A stretch of DNA of 64,000 bases, taken from the NCBI GenBank assembly GCA_022510865.1, contig JAFLSQ010000008.1, forward strand, positions 1 to 64,000. Direction: 5' to 3'. Below the pieces are notes generated by a model that searched no databases, was not told where the DNA came from, and saw only the letters and a program-made list of their open reading frames with translations. The stretch's first letter is position 1. Each line of letters begins with the position of its first letter. The translations under genes and the position numbers were made by a program. Below, piece by piece: positions 32,644 to 42,267 of this stretch. This DNA is from Treponema sp. Lineage in GTDB: Bacteria > Spirochaetota > Spirochaetia > Treponematales > Treponemataceae.

Positions 32644-34743
32644 TTATGACTCTATCGCGTCAATATAAGAGAGATTCAGCCTTCCCTGCTTGTCAACTTC
32701 AAGAAGTTTCACGGGGATAACCTGACCTTCCTTAAGGACATCGGTGACTTTGCTCACGCGCTGCTTTGACAGCTTGGAGATGTGGCACAAGCCCTCCTTG
32801 CCCGGAAGAATCTCGACGAACGCGCCAAAATCCATGATGCGCTTCACAGTTCCCTGATAAATCACGCCGACCTCGGGATCCTCTGTGATGCCCTTCACGG
32901 CTTTCAGCGCGGCCTCGGCGTTCACTCCGTTCTTGGAATAGATTGTCACAGTGCCGTCGTCCTCAGTGTTGATTGTCACATCATACTGGGCGCACAGAGC
33001 CTTGACGTTCTTTCCGCCCGGCCCGATGAGCGCGCCAATCTTGTCAACAGGAATTTTTGTCGTGAGAATCTGCGGCGCGGTCTTTGCCAGCGGAGCGGGC
33101 TTGTCGATGCACTTCTCCATAATCGAAAGGATATGAAGCCGTCCCTGACGTGCCTGCTCCATCGCTTTTTTCATGATTTCAGTTGTCACGCCCGCAATCT
33201 TGATGTCCATCTGGAAACCGGTGATTCCGTCCTTTGTTCCGGCAACTTTGAAATCCATGTCACCAAGATGATCCTCCTCGCCAAGAATATCAGAGAGGAT
33301 TGAGTAGCGGCCATACGGATTGTCACCCTCCGGCTCGGTGATAAGACCCATCGCGATTCCGGCGACCATCTTTTTCATTGGAACGCCTGCGGCGAGCATA
33401 CACAAAGTTCCTCCGCAAGTTGATGCCTGGGAACTTGAGCCGTTCGACTCCATAATCTCTGAGACCACGCGGATTGTATACGGGAATTCCTCGCGGCTTG
33501 GAACCATCGCCGCCAGAGAGCGGCGGGCAAGATTTCCGTGTCCAATCTCGCGGCGGCCGGTCGTCAGTTTTCCTGTCTCACCCACTGAATACGGCGGGAA
33601 ATTATAATGCAGGATAAAATGCTCGCTGCGGTTGCCGTCAATATCATCATAGGACTGCTCGTCCATCGCGGTGCCCAGAGTGCACACGGCAAGCGACTGG
33701 GTCTCTCCGCGTGTGAAGAGCGCGCTTCCGTGCGGGCTTGGCAGGACGTTCACCTCGCAGGTTATCGGGCGGATCTCATCGGTCTTGCGTCCGTCAATTC
33801 GCACACCGTCATCCAGAATTGACTTGCGCAGAAGCTTGTACTGAATGTCATCCATGAGGTTGCAGAAAAGCTTTGCCTGAACCGGATCGCTGAGCTGCTC
33901 CGCGTATTTTGCCGCCAAATCCTTCTGGACTTTGGAAATCGCATTGCCGCGGTTCATCTTTCCGTCCTGAAAACAGGCCTCTTTCAGAAGCGGGGTCGCC
34001 TCCGCCTCAATCGCGGCCGCATTATCCAGCGTGACATCAAGCGGATTCAGAGGAAGCTTCTCTTTTCCGGCTTTTTTCACAAGCTCCTCCTGAAGGAGGC
34101 ACATATCTGTGATGAATCCCTGCGCCTTCTCCAGAGCGCCGAGCATCAGCTCCTCAGAGACCTCGTTCGCGCCGCCCTCAACCATCGTAAAGCCGTCCTT
34201 AGTTCCGGCAACGACAATCTCAAGGTCGCCCTCCTCAATCTGCTTGAAAGTGGGATTGATTACATAGTCGCCGTTCACATAGCCCACCCGGCACGCCGCC
34301 ACAGGGCCGTGGAACGGAATATCAGAAATGCAGGTCGCGGCGGACGCTGCGATTACAGCAAGAATATCCTGAGTGTGGATGCCGTCGCTTGAGACGCAGG
34401 TCGGAACAATCTGAAGCTCATGGCCGAAAGACGGCTCAAAAAGCGGACGCATAGGCCGGTCAATCAGACGGCTCACAAGAATCTCCTTGTCTTTTGGCCG
34501 TCCCTCGCGCTTCACAAATCCGCCGGGGATTTTTCCCGCCGCATAGAATTTCTCATTGTACTCGACGGTGACAGGCACAAAATCCTGACCTTCCGTTACG
34601 GAGGATGAGGCGCAGATTGTCGCGATGATGGCGGCTCCGCCCCACTGTGCATAGACACAGCCGTTCGCCTGCTTGCCGATTCTGCCTGTCTCAAGAATCA
34701 GGTCGGCATCTCCAAGCCGGTAAGTAACTCTTTCTACTGACAT
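32644..34743 (-). CDS. pnp: Polyribonucleotide nucleotidyltransferase (PNPase)
   Basis: Processive 3'-5' phosphorolytic RNase. 699 residues: two RNase PH domains (the first with [18 protein letters not shown], the second with [17 protein letters not shown]), an all-helical linker, a KH domain ([18 protein letters not shown]) and a C-terminal S1 domain ([19 protein letters not shown]). Start at 34743 with GGGAG upstream; the upstream extension of 8 residues lacks a site. Monocistronic, with its own terminator. Confidence 0.97.
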   Translation of the reverse strand: MSVERVTYRLGDADLILETGRIGKQANGCVYAQWGGAAIIATICASSSVTEGQDFVPVTVEYNEKFYAAGKIPGGFVKREGRPKDKEILVSRLIDRPMRPLFEPSFGHELQIVPTCVSSDGIHTQDILAVIAASAATCISDIPFHGPVAACRVGYVNGDYVINPTFKQIEEGDLEIVVAGTKDGFTMVEGGANEVSEELMLGALEKAQGFITDMCLLQEELVKKAGKEKLPLNPLDVTLDNAAAIEAEATPLLKEACFQDGKMNRGNAISKVQKDLAAKYAEQLSDPVQAKLFCNLMDDIQYKLLRKSILDDGVRIDGRKTDEIRPITCEVNVLPSPHGSALFTRGETQSLAVCTLGTAMDEQSYDDIDGNRSEHFILHYNFPPYSVGETGKLTTGRREIGHGNLARRSLAAMVPSREEFPYTIRVVSEIMESNGSSSQASTCGGTLCMLAAGVPMKKMVAGIAMGLITEPEGDNPYGRYSILSDILGEEDHLGDMDFKVAGTKDGITGFQMDIKIAGVTTEIMKKAMEQARQGRLHILSIMEKCIDKPAPLAKTAPQILTTKIPVDKIGALIGPGGKNVKALCAQYDVTINTEDDGTVTIYSKNGVNAEAALKAVKGITEDPEVGVIYQGTVKRIMDFGAFVEILPGKEGLCHISKLSKQRVSKVTDVLKEGQVIPVKLLEVDKQGRLNLSYIDAIES

Positions 34744-35002
34744 AATTTTTACTCCCACACACGTCACTACATCCGACGTATGTTTTTTCTATAAAATATT
34801 TCTCTGATTTTAAAGCATAAACGCAGAATAATCAACATACCAAAAACAGCGGGATGAAAATCCTGCGGATTTTTCTGCCTCATCCCGCAGAAAATTGTCC
34901 GCAAAAAAGCCGCCAAAAAATGGCGGCCAGTTTTCACGCAGAATCAACATTTTTCGTGCATTCAGCTCAGGAAACGCGAATCACCGCATTCCAGAAAATT
35001 AT
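34744..35002. other. Intergenic region between pnp and tRNA-Pro
   Basis: About 260 bp without a gene. It holds a short hairpin GAAAATCC-TGC-GGATTTTTC (34856-34875), of a type also seen at 42252-42267 and 45052-45069, and the tRNA terminator. The pnp promoter must lie near 34780-34830, which is A/T-rich (TATTTTATAG on the minus strand), but no clear -35 was found. Confidence 0.45.
34903..34927 (-). terminator. Intrinsic terminator of the tRNA-Pro gene
   Basis: GCCGCCA (34909-34915), 5-nt loop, TGGCGGC (34921-34927). On the minus strand it is followed by six T. It lies 75 bp beyond the 3' end of the tRNA. Confidence 0.75.
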
Positions 35003-35075
35003 TCGGGCAAGAGGGATTTGAACCCCCGACATCCTGGTCCCAAACCAGACGCGCTACCAGCTGCGCTATTGCCCG
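35003..35075 (-). tRNA. tRNA-Pro (anticodon UGG)
   Basis: 73 nt on the minus strand. The acceptor stem CGGGCAA pairs with TTGCCCG with discriminator A. The D-arm is GCGCAGCTGGTAGCGC, the anticodon loop TTTGGGA gives TGG, and the T-arm is GGGGGTTCAAATCCC. CCA is not encoded. Its own promoter and terminator flank it. Confidence 0.95.
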
Positions 35076-35088
35076 TCACGTGAATACG

Positions 35089-35117
35089 AATATATAATTT
35101 TTATAAATTTTAGGCAA
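35089..35117 (-). promoter_or_regulatory. Promoter of tRNA-Pro
   Basis: On the minus strand: TTGCCT (35112-35117), 17-bp spacer of A/T, TATATT (35089-35094). Start predicted about 7 nt before the mature tRNA 5' end. Confidence 0.6.
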
Positions 35118-35142
35118 TAGCAAAAAGCCAGAAAATCAGGAA

Positions 35143-36567
35143 TCAGCGGATTATTTGCGCCGTGACCTCCGACTCACCGCCTTTTTTTATCCTGTCAAAA
35201 AGAACGCCCGTCACGCGCACCCGCACGCTCTTTCCAAGACTCAGACCAGAATTCTCTGACGGCGTAATCTCGCAGTGGATGAAATTGTCTGTGACCGCGT
35301 GATAAATAACGCCCGGCGCGCTCATCAAAGCGGATTTCCTCGCGTTCTCAAGGATTGCGGTGCGCTCTGTCCCAAGAAACTGCTCCAGAAACCGGATTTT
35401 GCTTGACACAGCCCAGTCATTTATCATCCTGCCGCGCTCGCCGCTCACGGACTGCGGGACTTTTCCGCTCATAGTGGCGGCCGGCGTTCCGGGCCTCTCG
35501 GAAAACGGAAAGGCGTGCGCCCATGTGAAACCGCAGAGGGAGAGCAGGCTCATCGTTCTGGAGAAATCCTCGTCGCTCTCGCCGGGAAATCCGGTGATAA
35601 TATCGCAGGCAAGGAAGCAGTCGGGCTTTGCGCCGCGCAGAAGACGGCACGCATTCAGAACCGCCTGCGAATCATACGCCCTGCCCATCAGAGACAGGAT
35701 TTTATCGCTTCCGCTCTGTACAGAAAGATGAAAATGCGGCCGGACGCGCGGGCTTGAAATCACACGGCAGAAACGCTCGTCCACAATCTGCGGGTAGATG
35801 CTTGAGATTCTGAAACTGATTGTTTTTGTGCGCTCCAGAAACAAGGCGAGCAAGTCCGTAAAATCATAAATTCTGCCGTCATAAAGCGAGGCGTACTGGC
35901 TGATGTTCACGGCGGTCAGCACGACCTCATCGTGCCCGAGCGACTCAAGCTCAATGACGCGCTCCAAGGCGGCCTCCGGCGAGATTGAGACGCTTTTTCC
36001 GCGCGCAAGATGAATGGCGCAATACGTGCAGCAGTTGTCGCATCCGTCCTGGATTTTAAGGCTCGGACGTGAGTGCGCCAGAAAATCCGATGCGGCAAGC
36101 CGGAACGAATTCTCAGGCTCGGGCATCACAAGTTTTGCGGGAAGAGAAATCCTTGACCTCACAAGCGCGGCAAAATCATCGGCATTCCACCGCTCCTGCG
36201 ACGCGGAGAGAAGAGCGGGAACATCAAGAATCCGGCTTTTTATCTGACCGCCCACCGCGCAGACTCTGCCGGAAATCCTCTGGATTTCCCCGCCTGAAAG
36301 CTGGGCATAGCAGCCTGTGACAATTACGGCGGCCCTGGGATATTTTTTCAGAAGCAGGCGGATTATCCTGCGGGCCTTCTGCTCCGCTTTTTTTGTGACC
36401 GCGCAGGTGTTCACAATGCACAGCAGGACAGAAAAATCCTCCTTGCTTTCGGAGGATATTCCCTGCATTGACACGGAGAAATTATGATTTTTGAACGCGG
36501 ACGCTATGGACTCGCTCTCTATCTGATTCAGGCGGCAGCCGAGCGTCTCAACATGAACCTGCGGCAC
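35143..36567 (-). CDS. mtaB: tRNA methylthiotransferase MtaB-like (radical SAM)
   Basis: 474 residues. Three parts: an N-terminal MTTase domain (VETLGCRLNQIESESI, VNTCAVTKKAEQKARR, VTGCYAQL), the radical-SAM core with CDNCCTYCAI (CxxxCxxC), and a C-terminal TRAM-like domain (SVRVRVTGV). It converts t6A37 to ms2t6A37 in tRNAs reading ANN codons. The start is GTG directly after the TPR stop codon, with no good ribosome site, so translation is probably coupled. The MtaB rather than MiaB/RimO subfamily is inferred from the LGCRLNQ start. Confidence 0.88.
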   Translation of the reverse strand: MPQVHVETLGCRLNQIESESIASAFKNHNFSVSMQGISSESKEDFSVLLCIVNTCAVTKKAEQKARRIIRLLLKKYPRAAVIVTGCYAQLSGGEIQRISGRVCAVGGQIKSRILDVPALLSASQERWNADDFAALVRSRISLPAKLVMPEPENSFRLAASDFLAHSRPSLKIQDGCDNCCTYCAIHLARGKSVSISPEAALERVIELESLGHDEVVLTAVNISQYASLYDGRIYDFTDLLALFLERTKTISFRISSIYPQIVDERFCRVISSPRVRPHFHLSVQSGSDKILSLMGRAYDSQAVLNACRLLRGAKPDCFLACDIITGFPGESDEDFSRTMSLLSLCGFTWAHAFPFSERPGTPAATMSGKVPQSVSGERGRMINDWAVSSKIRFLEQFLGTERTAILENARKSALMSAPGVIYHAVTDNFIHCEITPSENSGLSLGKSVRVRVTGVLFDRIKKGGESEVTAQIIR

Positions 36568-36568
36568 C

Positions 36569-37207
36569 TTATTGCAGTTTCGCGCTTACACGCTCGCGCC
36601 CGCGGTATGCGTCCACGCTTGCGGAATTGAGTTTCAGCGCCTCATCGTATGCGGCGGCGGCCTCGCGGTAATTCTCCGCCATCTCGCGGGCATAGCCGAG
36701 CCTCACCCACCAGGAATCCATGAGCGGCTCTTTCTTCACAGCCGATGACAGCGCAATGTCCGCGTGCTGGTATCTTGCCTGACGGATGAAAATCTCGCCC
36801 ATAAAATAATATGCCATGCCAACCCTCGCGCCGCTGTCGGGCGCACCTGCGACATAACGCTGGAACTGCTCCATGGCGCCGGAATTCTTCCCAAGATAAT
36901 ATTTTGCCTCACCAAGAATCTCAATCAGACGCAAATCATAAGGACTGATTCTAAGGCCCTGTGTCGCGCGCTCCTCTGCCTCCGCGTACTGCCTGTTTTT
37001 CACAAGAGACCAGCACATCACAACATAAGAGTCAATCCGGTTGGGATTTTCCCGCAGCTCCTCCTCGCAGACCTCAATGGACTCTTTGTAGCGGCCGTTA
37101 TGATACAGGACAAGCGCATCCTGACGTGCTATCTGCGCGCTCTGGGCACACAGCGCGGCACAAAAAATTGTCATCGCAAAAAACGCAGAAATCAGTCTAT
37201 ATCTCAT
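36569..37207 (-). CDS. Exported TPR-repeat protein
   Basis: 212 residues. A signal peptide ends near ALCAQS. Then four to five tetratricopeptide repeats (ALVLYHNGRYKESIEVCEEELRENP, EERATQGLRISPYDLRLIEIL and so on). Periplasmic scaffold-type protein; the partner is unknown. AAGG precedes the ATG, and the gene overlaps bactofilin by 11 nt. Confidence 0.82.
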   Translation of the reverse strand: MRYRLISAFFAMTIFCAALCAQSAQIARQDALVLYHNGRYKESIEVCEEELRENPNRIDSYVVMCWSLVKNRQYAEAEERATQGLRISPYDLRLIEILGEAKYYLGKNSGAMEQFQRYVAGAPDSGARVGMAYYFMGEIFIRQARYQHADIALSSAVKKEPLMDSWWVRLGYAREMAENYREAAAAYDEALKLNSASVDAYRGRERVSAKLQ

Positions 37208-37571
37208 TGCCTTCTCTCACCATCGTACATTTTCCGGAAAAACTGCATCCCGGCTCCAGGACAACTTTCGCGGTCGTTATATCTCCGTCAACAGAGCCGG
37301 AGGCAGTCACAAAAATCAGCTCGCGCCCAATGACATTGCCCCGCACAACTCCGCGGACAAGCACCCTTCTTGCGGAAATCTCTGATTCGACTACCGCCAT
37401 GGAATCAATCACAAGGTCGCTCTCAGAGACGATTGTTCCGCTCACCTTCCCGCGAATCATAAAAGGCTTTTTGATTATCATCTTTCCTCTGAAAGAGATG
37501 TCGTCCTCCATGATTGTGTCGAACGATTCGTCCTCCAGGTCAAAAAAATCAGTATCCTTCACATCAAACAC
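37197..37571 (-). CDS. Bactofilin
   Basis: 124 residues, the DUF583 polymer-forming domain with short non-polar ends. The regular beta-helix rhythm is visible: ISFRGKMIIKKPFMIRG, GTIVSESDLVIDSMAVV, SARRVLVRGVVRGNV, SVDGDITTAKVVLEPG. Bactofilins form filaments that shape the cell or position wall enzymes, and in spirochaetes they affect cell helicity. The start is GTG with AGGAG upstream. It lies between rfbC and the TPR gene in one operon. Confidence 0.88.
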   Translation of the reverse strand: MFDVKDTDFFDLEDESFDTIMEDDISFRGKMIIKKPFMIRGKVSGTIVSESDLVIDSMAVVESEISARRVLVRGVVRGNVIGRELIFVTASGSVDGDITTAKVVLEPGCSFSGKCTMVREGNEI

Positions 37572-37575
37572 AGCG

Positions 37576-38178
37576 TCACGCTCCTGTCCATTTTCCGTTT
37601 ATGTCAAAATAATTCTTTGAGGAATCAAAAGCGGGATGCTTCCCGTCTTTCTCCGAGAGCAGAGGGCGCACATCCGGGGCAACTGCCTTCCAGTCGATGC
37701 CGAGAGCCGGGTCATTCCACATAAGGCCGCCTTCGCCGTCCGGGTCATAAAAATCGGTGCATTTATACGAGAAAACAGCCTCGTCAGAGAGCACGAAAAA
37801 TCCGTGAGCAAAGCCTTGGGGAACATAAAACATATTCTGGCTCTCACCGTCAAGAATCACGCCGAAATATCTGCCGAACGTCGCGGAGCCATTGCGCAAA
37901 TCCACGGCGACATCATAAACCGAGCCAGAGAGCACGCGCACAAGTTTTCCCTGCGGATGCCGCGTCTGGAAATGAAGCCCGCGGAGCACTCCTTTTGAGG
38001 ATTTTGACTGATTGTCCTGCACGAATTTCATTTTCAGGCCGGCCGCAGAAAAGTCGCGCTCGCTGTAGGACTCAAGAAAATATCCGCGTGAGTCCCCGAA
38101 AATCCTCGGGGTAATCTGAAAAAGCCCTTTTATCTCTGTGCCGTCTGATGCAATGCACGGCTTGAATTCAAATGCCAT
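37576..38178 (-). CDS. rfbC: dTDP-4-dehydrorhamnose 3,5-epimerase
   Basis: 200 residues, cupin fold. GVLRGLHFQ carries the catalytic His, with VRVLSGSVYDVAVDLR and FYVPQGFAHGFFVLSD also typical. Third enzyme of dTDP-L-rhamnose synthesis. GGGGA precedes the ATG, and 14 nt separate it from rfbA. Confidence 0.93.
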   Translation of the reverse strand: MAFEFKPCIASDGTEIKGLFQITPRIFGDSRGYFLESYSERDFSAAGLKMKFVQDNQSKSSKGVLRGLHFQTRHPQGKLVRVLSGSVYDVAVDLRNGSATFGRYFGVILDGESQNMFYVPQGFAHGFFVLSDEAVFSYKCTDFYDPDGEGGLMWNDPALGIDWKAVAPDVRPLLSEKDGKHPAFDSSKNYFDINGKWTGA

Positions 38179-38192
38179 TTTCCCCGCTGCTC

Positions 38193-39065
38193 CTAGTTTT
38201 CCGCAATATACTCAAGATAGCGTCCGTAATCGGTTTTGTAGCCGCCAGCCATCTCAATAAGATGAGATTTTGAAATCCAGCCGTTGCGGTACGCAATCTC
38301 CTCTATGCAGCTGACGTACATTCCCTGACGTTTCTGGATTGTCGCGATGAAGTTGCTTGCCTCCAGAAGCCCGTCATAAGTTCCGGTGTCAAGCCACGCC
38401 ATACCGCGGCCAAGAAGCTCCACAGAAAGCTCGCCGCGCGCAAGATACTCGTTGTTCACGCTCGTAATCTCAATCTCACCGCGTGCGCTGGGCTTAACGT
38501 TCGCGGCAATGTCCACTACCGCGTTGGTGTAAAAATAAAGGCCCGGAACCGCGTAGTTTGACTTTGGTTTTGAAGGCTTCTCCTCAATTCCAAGGACTTT
38601 CCCATCTCCGTCGAATTCCACAACGCCGTATGCGGACGGCTCTTTCACAAAATATCCGAAAATCACGCTGCCTTCCCCGCGCTCAACTTTCTCTCTCGCG
38701 CGGCGCAACGTGGACGTGAAACTCTGGCCGTAAAAAATATTGTCTCCAAGAACAAGGGCAACGCTGTCATCCCCAATGAAATTCCGCCCGATGATAAAAG
38801 CGTCCGCAAGTCCGCGAGGCTGCTCCTGCACCGCATACTCGAATTTCATTCCGAGCCACGCGCCATCGCCAAAAAGCTCCTTGAAGCACGATATATCCCT
38901 TGGCGTGGAGATAATCAGAACCTCTTTTATTCCCGCAAGCATAAGGCAGGACAGAGGATAATAAATCATCGGTTTGTCATAAAGCGGAAGAATCTGCTTT
39001 GAAACCGCTTTTGTGATTGGATAGAGGCGTGTTCCGCTTCCGCCGGCCAAAATTATTCCTTTCAT
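38193..39065 (-). CDS. rfbA: Glucose-1-phosphate thymidylyltransferase
   Basis: Makes dTDP-glucose from dTTP and glucose-1-phosphate. [18 protein letters not shown] with [17 protein letters not shown] is the nucleotide-binding start; LGDNIFYG and [20 protein letters not shown] are typical. 290 residues. AGGAG precedes the ATG. Confidence 0.95.
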   Translation of the reverse strand: MKGIILAGGSGTRLYPITKAVSKQILPLYDKPMIYYPLSCLMLAGIKEVLIISTPRDISCFKELFGDGAWLGMKFEYAVQEQPRGLADAFIIGRNFIGDDSVALVLGDNIFYGQSFTSTLRRAREKVERGEGSVIFGYFVKEPSAYGVVEFDGDGKVLGIEEKPSKPKSNYAVPGLYFYTNAVVDIAANVKPSARGEIEITSVNNEYLARGELSVELLGRGMAWLDTGTYDGLLEASNFIATIQKRQGMYVSCIEEIAYRNGWISKSHLIEMAGGYKTDYGRYLEYIAEN

Positions 39066-39105
39066 TGTGTTCGCTCCTCAAATCAGGCAGAAAATCCGCG
39101 CTGAG

Positions 39106-40248
39106 CTACCGCCCCTGCTCGGTGTAATTTCTCTGAATCCAGTTCTTATAATCGCCGGACAAAATGTGATTGACCCACTCCGGGTTCGCAAGATACCAGC
39201 GCACAGTGGCGAGAAGCCCCTCCTCAAAAGTCATCCTGCGCTCCCAGCCAAGCTCCCGCTTGATTTTCGAGCAGTCGATTGCGTAACGTTTGTCGTGCCC
39301 GGGGCGGTCCTTCACATAAGTGATTGTCCGCTCAATCTCATCAACTGATTTTCCTGTCTCCGCGGCAGTCAGTTCAATCACCTTGTGAAGAAGCCTGATG
39401 TTCTGCCACTCGTTCTCGCCGCCGATGTTGTATTTCTGCCCCGCGCTGCCATTGCAAAGAATCTGCCAGACGGCGCGGTTGTGGTCCTCCACGTAAATCC
39501 AGTCGCGGATGTTGTCGCCCTTGCCGTAGACGGGCAGGCTCTTCCCGTCGCGGATGTTGCTTATCATCAGCGGAAGAAGCTTCTCGGGGAACTGGTACGG
39601 GCCGTAATTGTTCGTGCAGTTGCTCAAAGTGACCGGCAGGCTGTAAGTGTGATGATATGCCATGACGATGTGGTCGCTTGACGCCTTGCTGCTTGAGTAC
39701 GGCGAGCGCGGGTCGTAGGGCGTGTCCTCGCGGAAGTAGCCGGTCTCGCCAAGAGAGCCGTAGACCTCGTCCGTCGAGATGTGATGGAAGAGCACGTCGT
39801 CGCGCAGAGAGCCGTCGTCTTTTCTCCAGAAATTGCGCGCCACATCAAGAAGCGTGAAAGTGCCCATCACATTCGTCCTGATGAAAGTCTCAGGCCCAAG
39901 AATCGAGCGGTCAACGTGGCTCTCCGCCGCGAAGTGAATCACCGTGTCGATGTCATACTGAGCGAAAATCCGCTCGACCTGCTCACGGTCGCAGATATCC
40001 GCCTTCTCAAAAAAATAACGGCGATTATTGTCCGCCACGCCCGAGCCGAACGCCTTGTCAACATCAACAAGGCTCTCAAGGTTTCCCGCATAGGTCAGGC
40101 AGTCAAGGTTCACGACCCTGCCCTCAAATCCCGCGTCCGCGAAAAGATTCCCGCCCGCGGATGAGAGGCCGAAAAGATAATGGATGAAATTCGAGCCGAT
40201 GAAGCCTGCGCCACCAGTAATCAATATGTTACGAAGTTTTCTAGCCAT
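39106..40248 (-). CDS. rfbB: dTDP-glucose 4,6-dehydratase
   Basis: 380 residues, extended SDR. ITGGAGFIGSNFI binds NAD, HFAAESHVDRSI and PYSSSKASSDH (YxxxK) form the active site, and NYGPYQFPEKL and DWIYVEDH are canonical. First gene of the rfbB-A-C-bactofilin-TPR-mtaB operon. No rfbD follows, so L-rhamnose synthesis is incomplete here. A perfect TATAAT ends 6 nt before the ATG and there is no ribosome site. Confidence 0.95.
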   Translation of the reverse strand: MARKLRNILITGGAGFIGSNFIHYLFGLSSAGGNLFADAGFEGRVVNLDCLTYAGNLESLVDVDKAFGSGVADNNRRYFFEKADICDREQVERIFAQYDIDTVIHFAAESHVDRSILGPETFIRTNVMGTFTLLDVARNFWRKDDGSLRDDVLFHHISTDEVYGSLGETGYFREDTPYDPRSPYSSSKASSDHIVMAYHHTYSLPVTLSNCTNNYGPYQFPEKLLPLMISNIRDGKSLPVYGKGDNIRDWIYVEDHNRAVWQILCNGSAGQKYNIGGENEWQNIRLLHKVIELTAAETGKSVDEIERTITYVKDRPGHDKRYAIDCSKIKRELGWERRMTFEEGLLATVRWYLANPEWVNHILSGDYKNWIQRNYTEQGR

Positions 40249-40254
40249 AGCAGG

Positions 40255-40260
40255 ATTATA
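40255..40260 (-). promoter_or_regulatory. -10 box of rfbB; predicts a leaderless mRNA
   Basis: TATAAT on the minus strand, then CCTGCT and the ATG at 40248. The hexamer at the 17-bp -35 position is TTCCAA (40278-40283), a weak match. Confidence 0.45.
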
Positions 40261-40349
40261 TCACATTCTCGCCTCATTTGGAAAGTATTTTTCCCAAAAC
40301 AGAGCGCGGTCAAAATCATCCCGCTGATGTTCCTGCCCGCGCACTCCGC

Positions 40350-41000
40350 TCACTGCCCGGCTCTCTCCAAGATTCCGGCAAAGACATCATCCAGCGTGAA
40401 AATTCTCCGGCCGCCTTCCAGAGGAAGCTCTAGGCGCACGGAAGCAAGCTGCGCCCGCCTCACGCCCGCTCTGCGCAGGATTTTGTTCACGCGGAAGTCG
40501 CCGTGACGGTCATCGCCCGCAACCGGGCAGCCGTTTTTGGCAAGATGAATGCGAATTTGGTGCATACGCCCGGTCTCAAGCCTCAGGCGAAGCAGTGAGA
40601 GCGGAATGCTGATGCCATCGACGGTGACAGTCCACTCATCCTCGACTTTAAAATGCGTCACCGCCGATTTCTGCCTGTCGTGCTGGACAAGGCTGTCTTT
40701 TATGACGCCGCTTTTTGTGTCCATGCGGCCCGCGCACAAGGCAAGATATTCCCGCACCACGGACTTGCCGGCAATCAGCCGCGTCCATTTTGCGGATGCC
40801 ACGGATGACTTGGCCACAATCATAAGGCCGCGGGTGTCCTTGTCAAGCCGGTGAACCAGATAGATTTTCTGCGCGACCTGCCTTGCGAAATCCCGGTCAA
40901 GAGAATGGCTTACGCCCTGACCGCCCTGGGATGCGAGGCCCGCAGGCTTGTCAATCACAAAAATTTCGTCATTCTCGTATAAAACCGCAACCTGATTCAT
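40350..41000 (-). CDS. RluA-family pseudouridine synthase
   Basis: 216 residues from the ATG at 41000. VIDKPAGLASQGG starts the domain and VHRLDKDTRGLMIVAKS is the catalytic motif with its Asp. LETGRMHQIRIHLAKNGCPVAGDD completes the fold. No S4 domain. It isomerises uridine in rRNA or tRNA; the target is undetermined. Start moved from 41036 to 41000 because the promoter TTGTCA-17-TATTAT lies between them and ends 7 nt before the ATG. Confidence 0.9.
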   Translation of the reverse strand: MNQVAVLYENDEIFVIDKPAGLASQGGQGVSHSLDRDFARQVAQKIYLVHRLDKDTRGLMIVAKSSVASAKWTRLIAGKSVVREYLALCAGRMDTKSGVIKDSLVQHDRQKSAVTHFKVEDEWTVTVDGISIPLSLLRLRLETGRMHQIRIHLAKNGCPVAGDDRHGDFRVNKILRRAGVRRAQLASVRLELPLEGGRRIFTLDDVFAGILERAGQ

Positions 41001-41007
41001 CCGAAAT

Positions 41008-41036
41008 ATAATAATAGAGGATTTTTCAAATGACAA
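41008..41036 (-). promoter_or_regulatory. Promoter of the RluA-type gene; predicts a leaderless mRNA
   Basis: On the minus strand: TTGTCA (41031-41036), 17-bp spacer, TATTAT (41008-41013), 7 nt to the ATG. The -35 overlaps the first codons of the divergent gene at 41030. Confidence 0.6.
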
Positions 41037-42205
41037 GACACACGCTCTTCAAAATCTCCGCGGTTCTCCTCTGCATAATATCGCTGGCATCACGCGCGGA
41101 AGCGGAGATAATCCGGGACAATGACTTCGGATTCGCGCTGGACATTCCCGAAGGATTCGCCCTGACGGACGCGACCGATGACGGGACTTCCGTGCTTCTT
41201 ACGCACCAGAACATTCCGGTCACGCTGGCAATCAAAATTTACTGCGACCAGAAATACGAGTCATCTTTTCAGGCGATGGACACTGCCCTCTCAAAGCTCT
41301 CCGCAAAATCTGCGACCGACAGCGTGGACTGGAGCGGCGAGAAATGCGCGGTCTCAACTTTTGAGCTGTCACTTGACAAGCGTTACAAAGGATGGGCAGT
41401 CTGCGCTCCCATAAAACATGAGAGCTATCTTGTTGCACTTTGCTACAGCCCAGAGGAGATATTCCAGCAGTGCCAGTATTTCATCGTGTCTGCCGTGAAT
41501 TCGCTTTCGATAAAAGACGAGCTGTACAGCACTCCGGGCATTTTCATGGATTACGCGTTCCCAAAATCGGGCAAAAAGAATTTCTCTGTGAGAATCGCGG
41601 GCAAGGAAATCAAATCGTCCATGGATTTGTCGGACGCAGAGGCCGCGGACTGCCTTGTGAACATTGAGTACAGCGTGCTCACAATGTACGCGAATCATCC
41701 AAAAATGATGGAGGCGTGGGAGCGTTACTACCGCCTGATTTACCGTGACAGTTTCGGAAGGCTCGCAGGTTTCTCATCCGATGTGCATGACGCGCTTTAC
41801 GCGAGGCAAGGCGCACAGCATTCTGATGACGCGGACATAAATTATGCGCAGAACCTGCTCTCCTGGGTGCAGGGCTTCAATTATAAACGCGCGGATTCCC
41901 CGACGGCAAGTGATTTCACAAGCCTCCCCGATGTCCTGCTTGGCGTTGGAAACGACTGCGACAGCCGCAGCATACTTTTGTGTGTGCTTTTGAAATCCGC
42001 GGGGATTGACAGCATCTTCCTTTTCTCACCGGCATTCTCCCACGCCATGGCAGCAGCCGCACTGAACGCGCCCGGCCAGACTTTTCTGCTCAGCGCGAAC
42101 AACAGGCCTTACCTCATGGGCGAGACAACCGCAAGCGTGACCTGGGGAACAATCGCGCAGGAGCACGCGGACAGGAGCAAGTGGTTTCCCGTAATCCTGC
42201 CGTAA
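41030..42205 (+). CDS. Exported transglutaminase-like protein
   Basis: 391 residues with a cleavable signal peptide (LLCIISLASRAEAE). The N-terminal ~140 residues form a beta-rich domain of unknown type. The C-terminal third resembles the transglutaminase/cysteine-protease fold: GVGNDCDSRSILLCVLLKSAG supplies a Cys at ~310, FSHAMAAAAL a His at ~337, and GETTASVTWG may hold the third site. Such proteins often act on peptides or as inert scaffolds. The assignment rests on motif spacing only. AGAGGA lies 9 nt before the ATG. Confidence 0.65.
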   Translation: MTRHTLFKISAVLLCIISLASRAEAEIIRDNDFGFALDIPEGFALTDATDDGTSVLLTHQNIPVTLAIKIYCDQKYESSFQAMDTALSKLSAKSATDSVDWSGEKCAVSTFELSLDKRYKGWAVCAPIKHESYLVALCYSPEEIFQQCQYFIVSAVNSLSIKDELYSTPGIFMDYAFPKSGKKNFSVRIAGKEIKSSMDLSDAEAADCLVNIEYSVLTMYANHPKMMEAWERYYRLIYRDSFGRLAGFSSDVHDALYARQGAQHSDDADINYAQNLLSWVQGFNYKRADSPTASDFTSLPDVLLGVGNDCDSRSILLCVLLKSAGIDSIFLFSPAFSHAMAAAALNAPGQTFLLSANNRPYLMGETTASVTWGTIAQEHADRSKWFPVILP

Positions 42206-42246
42206 AATCCGCGCGCACCGCAAGTCAGCAGAAAACACCGTCCCAG

Positions 42247-42267
42247 CAAAAAAATCCGCTCGGATTT
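42247..42267 (-). terminator. Short terminator overlapping the HTH-EIIA stop codon
   Basis: AAATCC-GCTC-GGATTT (42252-42267). On the minus strand it is followed by a run of seven T. The stem is 6 bp and A/T-rich, so strength is modest. Confidence 0.45.
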
